Positions 1 to 6,491 of a stretch of 9,482 bases of DNA are shown one piece after another. The position numbers and the translations under genes are program-made. Below the pieces are notes generated by a model. That model did no database searches, was not told the DNA's origin, and saw nothing but the letters and a program-made list of their open reading frames with translations. Origin of the DNA: Chloroflexota bacterium (lineage in GTDB: Bacteria > Chloroflexota > Limnocylindria > QHBO01). The stretch's first letter is position 1, and each line of letters begins with the position of its first letter. The DNA lies in assembly GCA_031177555.1 (NCBI GenBank), contig JAPSGM010000054.1, positions 1 through 9,482 on the forward strand, given 5' to 3'.

Positions 1-1
1 A

Positions 2-838
2 GACTGGCAGCGCCCGCCGCGGGCGGTCGTGCGGGCGTACCTCGGCGAGCTGGCGGACCGCGGCCTGGCCGCGTCCTCCGTGGGCGGGCGCCTGGCGGCC
101 GTGCGCTCGCTGTACCGGCACGCGGCGCGACAGGGGTGGATCGACGCCGACCCGATGGCCGGCGTCCGCTCGCCGCGGCGACCGGGACGGCTGCCGAAGG
201 TCCTGACCATCGACGACGCCGCGCGGCTGGTGGAGGCCCCGGCGCGCGCGCCCGGCAGCGGCACACTCGTTCGCGCGACTGCCGCGAGCCTCCGCGATGC
301 GCTGCGACGGCGCGACGCCGCGCTGCTCGAGCTGCTCTACGCCACCGGGATGCGAGTCAGCGAGGCGGCCTCGCTCAGCGTGGATCGCATCGACGTCGAG
401 CGCGGGCGGCTGCGGGTCATCGGCAAGGGCGCCAAGGAGCGCGAGCTGCTCTTCGGATCGCCGGCCCGGGCGGCACTGCTCTCGTACCTGGGGGAGGGGC
501 GACCGGTGCTCGCCGCGCGCGCGGCGCGGCCGTCGCCGTCCCTCTTCCTGAACGCGGCGGGCGGCGCGCTCACGGCGCGGGGCGCGCGGATGGCGGTGGA
601 CCGCTGGGCGGAGGCCGCCGGGCTCGCCAGGCGGGCCTCGCCGCACACGCTGCGCCATTCCTTCGCCACCCACATGCTCGAGGGCGGCGCCGACCTGCGC
701 AGCGTGCAGGAGCTGCTCGGTCACGCCAACCTGGCCACCACCCAGGTCTACACCCACCTTTCCGACGCCGCGCTCAGGGGCGCCTACCGCGCCGCGCATC
801 CGCGCGCGCGTCGCGTCCGCGACGGCGGGGAGCGGTGA
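2..838 (+). CDS. xer: Xer-family tyrosine site-specific recombinase (XerC/XerD type), 5' end cut by window edge
   Basis: Cuts and rejoins DNA through a covalent 3'-phosphotyrosine; housekeeping Xer enzymes resolve chromosome dimers at dif during division. The reading frame is open to the left edge. Numbering from an internal GTG at 29, the catalytic set is R109 (in GMRVSEA), K133 (in GKGAKER), H206-x-x-R209, H232 (LLGHANLATTQVYTH) and nucleophile Y241. Spacings of 24, 3, 23 and 9 residues for R-K, H-R, R-H and H-Y match those I recall for E. coli XerD. The N-terminal SAM-like core-binding domain is only partly present (RGLAASSVGGRLAAVRSLYRH), so about 45 residues are probably missing and GTG29 is not the real start. 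Between the two domains (about residues 71-90) there is an insertion of about 15 residues relative to XerD. XerC versus XerD cannot be decided. Its stop overlaps the murJ start, so it looks like part of the cell-wall operon. Confidence 0.94.
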   Translation, partial: DWQRPPRAVVRAYLGELADRGLAASSVGGRLAAVRSLYRHAARQGWIDADPMAGVRSPRRPGRLPKVLTIDDAARLVEAPARAPGSGTLVRATAASLRDALRRRDAALLELLYATGMRVSEAASLSVDRIDVERGRLRVIGKGAKERELLFGSPARAALLSYLGEGRPVLAARAARPSPSLFLNAAGGALTARGARMAVDRWAEAAGLARRASPHTLRHSFATHMLEGGADLRSVQELLGHANLATTQVYTHLSDAALRGAYRAAHPRARRVRDGGER

Positions 839-2514
839 GCGGGCCGCTGCAGGGGACGCAGTCCGGGCCGCAGCCGGAGGAATCGAGCTCAGCGCAGGTG
901 GCGGCCGCGGCCGGCGGTCCGTCGGACGCGGCCGGCGGCCCCTCCGTCGGGCGCGTCCTGGCCCAGGCGAGCCTGATCCTCACCGTCGCCGCGCTGGCCA
1001 GCCGGCTCCTGGGCTGGGTGCGACTGCTGGTCATCGGCTCGCAGTTCGGGGCCAGCCGGGAGCTGGACGCCTACTTCGCCGCGTTCCGGATCCCGGACGC
1101 GATCTTCCAGCTGGTGGTGGCCGGCGCGCTGTCGGCAGCGCTCATCCCGGTCTTCTCCGGCTACCGGGCGCGGGCGCAGGAGCGCGAGGCGTGGCGGCTG
1201 GCCAGCAGCGTGATCAACCTGGTGGTCATCGCCCTGGCCGCCCTCAGCCTGCTGATGGCCATCCTGGCGCCGGTGGTGGTGCCCATCGTGGCGCCCGGAT
1301 TCGACGCGCCCACCACCGAGCTCACCGTGCGCATGACGCGGGTCATGCTGCTCAGCCCCGTGCTGATCGGCATCGGTGCCGTGGTCAGCGGCATCCTCAA
1401 CTCCTACGAGCGCTTCGCGGTGCCGGCGCTGGCGCCGCTGGCCTACAACCTGTGCATCATCGCGGCGGCCGTCGTACTGGCGCCGATCATGGGGGTGGAG
1501 GGCCTGGCCGTGGGCGTGGCAGTCGGCTCGCTGGCGCACCTGGCCATCCAGCTGCCGGAGCTGGGCCGGGTGGGCCAGCGCTACGACCTGACCATCGGCC
1601 TGTCGCACCCCGGCGTGCGACGGGTCGCCTGGCTGATGGGCCCGCGGATGCTGGGGTTGGCGGCCGGGCAGATCAACTTCATCGTCTCGACCATCCTGGC
1701 CAGCGGCCTGGCCGCGGGCAGCATCACGGCGCTCAACTATGCCTTCCAGCTCAGCCAGCTGCCGGTCGGCGTGCTGGGGGTCAGCGTGGCGGTGGCCCTC
1801 TTCCCGACCCTCAGCCGCGACGCCGCCCTGGGCCGCGTGCCGGAGATCCGTCGCGCGGTGTCCGGCTCGCTGCGCGTCCTCGTCTTCCTGGCGGCGCCGC
1901 TGACCGCGGCGCTGATCGTCCTGGCCGAGCCGATCACCTCCGTGTTCTTCCAGTACGGGCTCTTCGGCGAACAGTCGACGGAGCGCACCGCCAGCGTGCT
2001 GACCTTCTTCGCCATCGGGCTGGTGGGCCACTTCGTGGTGCACGTGCTGTCGCGCTCCTTCTACGCCATGCAGGACACCCGGACGCCGGTGACCTGGGCG
2101 GTGATCGGCGTGGCGGTGAACGTGCCGCTCATGGTCTGGCTGGTCGGACCAATGGGCGTCGAGGGCCTGGCCCTGGCCCTCTCGATCGCCACCCTGCTGG
2201 AGGTGGGCGGCCTGCTGCTGGCGCTGCGCCGGCGTATCGAGTCCATCGACGAGGGCCAGGTGCTGCGCTCGGCGGGCCGCTCCGCGGTGGGGGCCATGGC
2301 GGCCGGCCTGCTCATGCTGGGCGGCGTGACGGTAGCGCGCGAGTGGGTCCCGGCGGCGCTCGACAACGCGGTCGCCCGCCTGGTCGTGCTCGTCGCGCTG
2401 GGAGCGGCCGGCGGGGCGATCTACCTGCTGGTGGCATCCGCCCTGCGCGCGCCCGAGCTGGGGCAGATGCGCGCGCTGCTGGCCAGGCGCCGCTCCCCGG
2501 GTGACGCGGCGTGA
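835..2514 (+). CDS. murJ: Lipid II flippase MurJ (MviN family)
   Basis: Polytopic inner-membrane transporter of the MOP superfamily that flips lipid II from cytoplasm to outer face for peptidoglycan polymerisation. The predicted protein is 559 residues, slightly longer than the usual 510-550, and is hydrophobic throughout from about residue 42, consistent with about 14 membrane segments. Family signatures are ASRLLGWVR (residues 55-63), LDAYFAAFRIPDAI (77-90) and GALSAALIPVFS (97-108). R63 and D78 line up with the conserved R24 and D39 of E. coli MurJ. The start is GTG835, whose GTGA overlaps the upstream stop; a GGGGAG at 827-832 lies close in front. GTG898 is an alternative that would remove about 21 of the roughly 40 residues of Gly/Pro/Ser/Ala-rich cytoplasmic extension. 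That extension contains two tandem copies of AAGGPS[D/V]. Co-location with murE and femAB supports a lipid II role over other MOP transporters. Confidence 0.95.
   Translation: MSGPLQGTQSGPQPEESSSAQVAAAAGGPSDAAGGPSVGRVLAQASLILTVAALASRLLGWVRLLVIGSQFGASRELDAYFAAFRIPDAIFQLVVAGALSAALIPVFSGYRARAQEREAWRLASSVINLVVIALAALSLLMAILAPVVVPIVAPGFDAPTTELTVRMTRVMLLSPVLIGIGAVVSGILNSYERFAVPALAPLAYNLCIIAAAVVLAPIMGVEGLAVGVAVGSLAHLAIQLPELGRVGQRYDLTIGLSHPGVRRVAWLMGPRMLGLAAGQINFIVSTILASGLAAGSITALNYAFQLSQLPVGVLGVSVAVALFPTLSRDAALGRVPEIRRAVSGSLRVLVFLAAPLTAALIVLAEPITSVFFQYGLFGEQSTERTASVLTFFAIGLVGHFVVHVLSRSFYAMQDTRTPVTWAVIGVAVNVPLMVWLVGPMGVEGLALALSIATLLEVGGLLLALRRRIESIDEGQVLRSAGRSAVGAMAAGLLMLGGVTVAREWVPAALDNAVARLVVLVALGAAGGAIYLLVASALRAPELGQMRALLARRRSPGDAA
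907..948 (+). repeat. Two tandem 21-bp units in the MurJ N-terminal extension
   Basis: Two consecutive imperfect 21-bp units encode AAGGPSD and AAGGPSV (MurJ residues 25-38), just before the first membrane segment. This looks like a small in-frame duplication in a disordered cytoplasmic tail; no function is proposed. Confidence 0.6.
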
Positions 2515-3587
2515 TCACCGTCCGTCCGGCGACCGACGCCGATGCCGCCGCCTGGCAGGCGTTCCTGGAATCCTGCTCTTCCGGCGACTTCCTGCACGAC
2601 TGGGCCTGGGCCGACGTCGCCGCCTTCGACGGGCAGCCGCAGCGCCGCTTCCTGGCCGAGGAGGACGGCGCGATCGTGGCCGTCGCGGCCGCGCAGGTGC
2701 GCTCGCTGCCCCTGGGGCGCGGCTTCTGGTACGTGCCCCACGGGCCGGTGCTCGACTTCGACGACCCGCGCGCCGGGGAGCGGCTGCGGGCGGTGGCCAT
2801 CGGCCTGCGCGAGGCGGCCCGGGCCGCGAAGGGGATCGCCATCAAGCTGGAGCCACGCCTGGAGCTGGGTGCCGCCGGGACGGCCCATTTCCGCCGGCTG
2901 CGGCACGAGCCACGGACGCTCCAGGTCGGCCAGACGCGCCTCGTCGACCTGGGCGACGACGACGCGATGCTCGCCGGGTTCGACAAGGACACGCGCTACG
3001 CGGTGCGCCGCGCCGAGCGCGAGGACGTGGAGGTGTCGCGCACGGACGACCCCGCGGACGCGCGCGCCATCGACGAGCTGCACGGCCTCGTGCTCGAGAC
3101 CCAGGCGCGGGCCGGCTTCCCGCGGCCGCCGCTGGAACGCTACCGCACCGCCTGGCGCGCCCTCGCCGGCGGCGGCCGGGCGAGCCTCTTCGAGGCGCGG
3201 CGCGAGGGCCGGCTGCTGGCCAGCGGCATGCTCGTGATCGAGGGCGATCGATCCTTCTACCTCTTCTCCGGCTCGGTGCGGGAGGAGCGCGGCGAGCCCA
3301 AGCGCTACGCGTCGTACGCCCTGCAGTGGGAGATGATGCGCCACGCACGGGACCGCGGCGTGCGAGTGCACGACCTGTGGGGCATCGCGCCGGAGCATGC
3401 CGGCCCGGAGCATCCGTGGCATGGCGTGGGCCTGTTCAAGAAGGGCTTCGGCGGGCGGCCGGTCGCCTGGGCCGGGACCTGGGACGTGGTGGCGGACCGT
3501 ACCCTCTACCGCATGCGCGGCATGGTGGAATCGGGTCGGGCCCTGGCCCGTGAGCTGGCGGGCCGGATCGGGCGGCGGGGCGGATGA
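2511..3587 (+). CDS. FemAB/FemX-family peptidoglycan bridge aminoacyltransferase (copy 1)
   Basis: Family members take an amino acid from aminoacyl-tRNA and join it to the side chain of residue 3 of the lipid II stem peptide, or to the growing bridge, at the cytoplasmic face of the membrane. The 358-residue product shows two GNAT-like halves. The first carries FWYVPHGPV (72-80) and the basic helix DKDTRYAVRRAERE (158-171). The second carries FYLFSGSVRE (249-258), a Y-A-S-Y-x-L-x-W helix (266-273), HDLWG (287-291) and LFKKGFGG (308-315). There is no signal peptide. The start is GTG2511, sharing GTGA with the murJ stop; no strong Shine-Dalgarno is visible, so translation is probably coupled. 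A 17-residue loop containing HPWHG separates DLWG from FKKGF, as in copy 3 but not copy 2. It lies between murJ and murE, fitting lipid II modification. The amino acid transferred cannot be read from sequence. Confidence 0.88.
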   Translation: MITVRPATDADAAAWQAFLESCSSGDFLHDWAWADVAAFDGQPQRRFLAEEDGAIVAVAAAQVRSLPLGRGFWYVPHGPVLDFDDPRAGERLRAVAIGLREAARAAKGIAIKLEPRLELGAAGTAHFRRLRHEPRTLQVGQTRLVDLGDDDAMLAGFDKDTRYAVRRAEREDVEVSRTDDPADARAIDELHGLVLETQARAGFPRPPLERYRTAWRALAGGGRASLFEARREGRLLASGMLVIEGDRSFYLFSGSVREERGEPKRYASYALQWEMMRHARDRGVRVHDLWGIAPEHAGPEHPWHGVGLFKKGFGGRPVAWAGTWDVVADRTLYRMRGMVESGRALARELAGRIGRRGG

Positions 3588-5086
3588 CGGCCCTGGAGCG
3601 GCGCATGGGCCTGGCGGAGCTGGCCGACGTCATCGGGCCCGAGCGGGTCATCGGCATCCCGGTCGGCCAGGTCACGCACCTGGCCTACGACTCGCGCGAC
3701 GTGGTGGCGGGCACCCTCTTCTTCGCCGTCCCGGGCGTGCACGTCGATGGTCACGACTTCGCGGCGCAGGCCGTGGCCGCGGGCGCCGTGGCCGTGGTCG
3801 GTGAGCGCGAGATCCCTGGCGTGGCGGTACCGCAGCTGATCGTGGCCCGCACGCGCCACGCCCTGGCGGACGCCGCCGACGAGTGGTTCAACCGGCCCTC
3901 GGAGCGGCTCCACGTCATCGGAATCACCGGCACCGACGGCAAGACGACCACCGCCTTCCTGGCCAACGAGGTGCTTCGGGCGGGGGGCCGCCGGCCGGGG
4001 CTGATCGGGACGGTGGCGGTGCTGGTCGGCGACGAGATGCGGCCGAACCCGAACCGCAACACCACGCCGGAGGCGCTGGAGCTGCAGGAGCTGCTGGCCC
4101 GCATGGTGGCCGCCGGAAACGACTCGGTGGTGATGGAGGCGACGTCCCACGGGCTGGCGCAGTCGCGGGTCCGCCACGCCAGGTTTGCCGTCGGCGTGCT
4201 GACCAACCTGACCAGCGAGCACCTGGAGTTCCACGGATCGCTGGAGAACTACCGCGCCGCCAAGGCGATGCTGTTCGAGGAGACGCCCATCGCCGTCCTC
4301 AATGCCGATGACCCCTCCTTCGCCTACTTCCGCGAGCGCGCACGCGACAGGGTGACGACCTACGCCATCGAGACCGATGCCGACCTGCGTGCGACCGACC
4401 TCGACGCTCGCGGCGACGGCACGACCTTCCGGCTGGCCGCGCCGGGCTGGAGCGGCACCGTGCGCGTCCCGATCCCGGGCTGGTTCAACGTGCAGAACGC
4501 CCTCGCCGCGCTGGCGCTGGCGCACGTCGAGGGCGTGGACCTGGACGTGGCGGCCGAGGCGATCGCGCGCAGCCCCGGCGTGCCGGGGCGCATGGAGACC
4601 GTCGACGAGGGGCAGCCGTTCACGATCGTCGTCGACTACGCCCACACCGCCGACTCGCTGGCGAAGGTGCTGCGCGTGCTGCGGCCGCTGGCCAGCGGCC
4701 GGCTCATCGCCGTGGTCGGGTCGGCGGGGGAGCGCGATCCCACCAAGCGCGCACCGATGGGGCGCGCGGCCGCCGAGCTGGCCGACGTGGTGGTGGTCAC
4801 CGACGAGGACCCGCGGCTGGAGGACTCGCGCGCCATCAACGAGCAGATCGCCGAGGGCGCCCGTTCCGCCGGGGCCCGTGACGGCGAGGACCTGTTCGTC
4901 ATCGATGACCGCCCGGCCGCCATCGCGCACGCCGTCGGCCTCGCGCGCGAGGGCGACGCCATCCTGCTTGCCGGCAAGGGACACGAGCAGTCGATCATCT
5001 ACGGCACGGAGGGCCGCCCCTGGGACGAGAAGGGGCAGGCGCGTCGCGCCCTGCGGGCCGCCGGGCACGGAGCAGGCGGTGAGTGA
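3584..5086 (+). CDS. murE: UDP-N-acetylmuramoyl-tripeptide synthetase MurE
   Basis: Cytoplasmic ATP-dependent ligase that joins the third, diamino, residue to UDP-MurNAc-L-Ala-D-Glu. The product has 500 residues, normal for MurE. Domain 1 (about 1-108) includes AYDSRDVVAGTLFFAVPG. The central domain has P-loop GITGTDGKTTT (113-123), with Asp where Asn is usual, then RNTTPEALE (158-166), TNLTSEHLEFHG (207-218) and YRAAK with K227, matching the carbamylated Lys of Mur ligases. FNVQNALAA (301-309) precedes the C-terminal domain, which has VVDYAHTADSL (349-359), VVGSAGERDPTKR (377-389) and AGKGHE (463-468). The substrate-selecting motif is D407-E-D-P-R411, not the canonical DNPR of meso-DAP enzymes nor the DNPA type of L-Lys enzymes. 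The start ATG3584 shares ATGA with the upstream stop; the next gene begins 8 nt before this stop. Function is certain; the diamino acid added (L-Orn, L-Lys or DAP) is not. Confidence 0.96.
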   Translation: MTALERRMGLAELADVIGPERVIGIPVGQVTHLAYDSRDVVAGTLFFAVPGVHVDGHDFAAQAVAAGAVAVVGEREIPGVAVPQLIVARTRHALADAADEWFNRPSERLHVIGITGTDGKTTTAFLANEVLRAGGRRPGLIGTVAVLVGDEMRPNPNRNTTPEALELQELLARMVAAGNDSVVMEATSHGLAQSRVRHARFAVGVLTNLTSEHLEFHGSLENYRAAKAMLFEETPIAVLNADDPSFAYFRERARDRVTTYAIETDADLRATDLDARGDGTTFRLAAPGWSGTVRVPIPGWFNVQNALAALALAHVEGVDLDVAAEAIARSPGVPGRMETVDEGQPFTIVVDYAHTADSLAKVLRVLRPLASGRLIAVVGSAGERDPTKRAPMGRAAAELADVVVVTDEDPRLEDSRAINEQIAEGARSAGARDGEDLFVIDDRPAAIAHAVGLAREGDAILLAGKGHEQSIIYGTEGRPWDEKGQARRALRAAGHGAGGE

Positions 5087-6152
5087 GCTGCGCGCGTGGC
5101 GGGTCACCGACCGCCGGGCCTGGAACGCGTTCGTCGAGTCGGCGCCGTACCGCTCCTTCCCGCAGCTGTGGGAGTGGGGCGAGCTGCGCGAGCCCTTGGG
5201 ATGGGAGCCGCTCCGCATCGCGGTCGGCGAGGAACCGTCCCGGGCGCCGCTCGCCGTCGCGCAGGTGCTGCTGCGCCGGGTGCCGGCGCTGGGCTGGCGG
5301 CTCGCCTACGTGCCGCGCGGCCCGGTGGGGCAGCTGGACGAGGCGGCCGTGCGCGACGCGCTCTTCGCCGCGCTCCGCTCGCTGGCGCGCACCGAGGGCG
5401 TGGCCACCGTCAAGGTCGACCCCGAGGCCACCCCGGAGTCGCGTCTGGGCGCGACCCTGCTCGCGCCACCCTGGCGCGTGGCCGCAAAGGTCCAGCCGCC
5501 CCGCACGCGCGTCATCGAGCTCAAGGCATCCGAGGATGAGCTGCGCGCCGGGATGAAGCGCAAGCACCGCCAGTACGTCAGCAAGGCCGAGCGTGCCGGG
5601 ATCGTGGCCGAGCGCGTGGACGTCTCGGCCGAGCCCATGACCGTGCGGGCCGCCCTGGACGACTTCTACCGGATCTACACGCACACGGCGCAGCGGGCCG
5701 GGTTCGTCGCTCGCGCGCGCCACTACTACGAGCGGGTCTGGGCCCTCTTCGCCCCGACCGGCCACGCCCGCCTGGCCTTCGCCAGCCGCGACGGCGAGCG
5801 GCTGGCGACGCTGTTCCACTTCGTGTGCGGCGATCGGGCCGCCGAGGCCTTCGGCGGCATGACCGACGCCGGCGCCGAGACGCGCGCCAACTACCTAGTG
5901 AAGTGGGAGTCGGTCATCGGCTTCAAGCGGGAGGGCCTGGCCGTCTACGACCTGTGGGGCCTGGCCACCGGCGGCATCGCCCAGTTCAAGGAGGGCTTCG
6001 GCGGCCGGCAGGTCGACTACGTGGGAGCTCGCGACCTGCCGCTGCGCCCGGCCGAGGACGCCGCGCTGCGGGTGCTGCTGCCGGCCTACGGCGTCGCGCA
6101 GCGGACCCGCCTGCGGCTGATGGGGCGCCGTCTGGCCGGCAGCGACGAGTGA
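5079..6152 (+). CDS. FemAB/FemX-family peptidoglycan bridge aminoacyltransferase (copy 2)
   Basis: A second, divergent member of the family in the same operon, 357 residues. Landmarks are LWEWGEL (30-36), LAYVPRGPVG (75-84), the basic helix MKRKHRQYVSKAERAGI (159-175), the core segment FGGMTDAGAETRANYLVKWE (258-277), VYDLWGLATGG (289-299) and FKEGFGGRQVDYVG (303-316). Unlike copies 1 and 3, only 8 residues separate DLWG from the FK motif, so it represents a different subtype. The chosen start is GTG5079 (protein begins (M)SELRAW), overlapping the murE stop by 8 nt, with GGAG at 5069-5072 about 6 nt in front. It appears to be the last gene of the operon, since 339 bp of non-coding DNA follow. 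An orderly model is that copies 1 and 2 add successive bridge residues, as FemX, FemA and FemB do in Staphylococcus, but this is inference. Confidence 0.87.
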   Translation: MSELRAWRVTDRRAWNAFVESAPYRSFPQLWEWGELREPLGWEPLRIAVGEEPSRAPLAVAQVLLRRVPALGWRLAYVPRGPVGQLDEAAVRDALFAALRSLARTEGVATVKVDPEATPESRLGATLLAPPWRVAAKVQPPRTRVIELKASEDELRAGMKRKHRQYVSKAERAGIVAERVDVSAEPMTVRAALDDFYRIYTHTAQRAGFVARARHYYERVWALFAPTGHARLAFASRDGERLATLFHFVCGDRAAEAFGGMTDAGAETRANYLVKWESVIGFKREGLAVYDLWGLATGGIAQFKEGFGGRQVDYVGARDLPLRPAEDAALRVLLPAYGVAQRTRLRLMGRRLAGSDE

Positions 6153-6235
6153 AGTCCGGGTGCCGGCGGGGCGGAGGCCGAGGTCACCAAGGGGCTGGGG
6201 TGCGGTTGCATCGGGATTGGTTCGTCGCCGTTTCA

Positions 6236-6250
6236 AGTCAGGCGCTGGCG
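6236..6250 (+). repeat. Palindromic repeat copy 1
   Basis: AGTCAG-GCG-CTGGCG. The right arm CTGGCG is exact; the left arm departs from CGCCAG at two positions (one of them G-T wobble compatible). It starts 39 bp before copy 2. Confidence 0.6.
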
Positions 6251-6274
6251 GATGGCCGGCGCTCGGGGGGCATC

Positions 6275-6289
6275 AGCCAGCGGCTGGCG
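6275..6289 (+). repeat. Palindromic repeat copy 2
   Basis: AGCCAG-CGG-CTGGCG. A five-base perfect arm (GCCAG/CTGGC) with one outer mismatch. It starts 72 bp before copy 3. Confidence 0.65.
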
Positions 6290-6346
6290 GTATCTCGGAC
6301 GATTCGCCGCCGAGGCAGGCTCCAGGACCGATTCCTTCGCGATTTC

Positions 6347-6361
6347 CGTCAGCCGCTGGCG
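6347..6361 (+). repeat. Palindromic repeat copy 3
   Basis: CGTCAG-CCG-CTGGCG. Six-base arms with one G-T wobble pair, followed by AAC as in copy 4. It starts 51 bp before copy 4. Confidence 0.65.
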
Positions 6362-6397
6362 AACTTCGCGACGTTCCACCGCGATCGTCGGAGTTAC

Positions 6398-6412
6398 CGC
6401 CAGTGGCTGGCG
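6398..6412 (+). repeat. Palindromic repeat copy 4
   Basis: CGCCAG-TGG-CTGGCG, a perfect six-base inverted repeat around a 3-nt centre, followed by AAC. It lies 80 bp upstream of the start of the DUF1801 gene. Confidence 0.7.
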
Positions 6413-6479
6413 AACCCGCACCAGAGAGCCCGCAAGACCCCGGCGATGAGCCACGTCCCCGACGGTCGTCTGAAGTTGC

Positions 6480-6487
6480 GGAGGTGA
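6480..6487 (+). promoter_or_regulatory. Strong Shine-Dalgarno for the DUF1801 gene
   Basis: GGAGGTGA is an eight-base match to the expected anti-Shine-Dalgarno. The GGAGG core ends 7 nt before ATG6492, which fixes that start. It is the clearest ribosome binding site in the window; the operon genes upstream seem to rely on overlap coupling instead. Confidence 0.85.
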
Positions 6488-6491
6488 ACCG

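Larger units (their letters stand above)
6153..6491. other. Non-coding intergenic region with palindromic repeats
   Basis: No convincing gene is seen in these 339 bp. Reading frames crossing it lack recognisable protein features, and base composition is less extreme than in the flanking genes. It holds four copies of a 15-bp palindrome (listed separately). Three of them are preceded by loosely similar sequence: a CGGGATTGG, CCGATTCC or GCGATCG motif about 20-30 bp upstream, and a pyrimidine-rich GTTTCA, ATTTCC or AGTTACC just before the palindrome. This suggests a degenerate longer repeat unit. No clear intrinsic terminator for the upstream operon and no clear sigma-type promoter could be identified. 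Confidence 0.7.

Noticed and set aside
2..838. Reading the tyrosine recombinase as a phage or integron integrase
   Set aside because: Motif spacing matches housekeeping XerD, the gene is embedded in a cell-wall operon, and no attachment site, cassette or phage gene is nearby.
889..2043. Minus-strand open frame of 384 codons opposite murJ
   Set aside because: The product is a His/Gln/Asp/Arg-rich sequence with no hydrophobic core, typical of GC-rich antisense frames; the plus strand is clearly MurJ.
2421..3422. Minus-strand open frame opposite FemAB copy 1
   Set aside because: No family motif is visible, it crosses the murJ-femAB junction, and the plus strand has complete FemAB landmarks.
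3506..5218. Long open frame of 570 codons on the minus strand opposite murE
   Set aside because: It is the antisense shadow of murE and its neighbours, caused by extreme GC bias at third positions. Its translation is His/Gly/Arg/Val-rich with no recognisable domain, while the plus strand encodes all Mur ligase motifs.
6208..6416. CRISPR array
   Set aside because: The repeats are short and imperfect, with irregular spacing (39, 72 and 51 bp), and there are no cas genes in the window.
5825..6487. Plus-strand frame crossing the end of FemAB copy 2 and the repeat region
   Set aside because: It begins inside a real gene in another frame, and the part over the intergenic region is Arg-rich with only the repeat-derived QxLA motif. 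I treat it as non-coding, though the in-phase spacing is noted as a finding.
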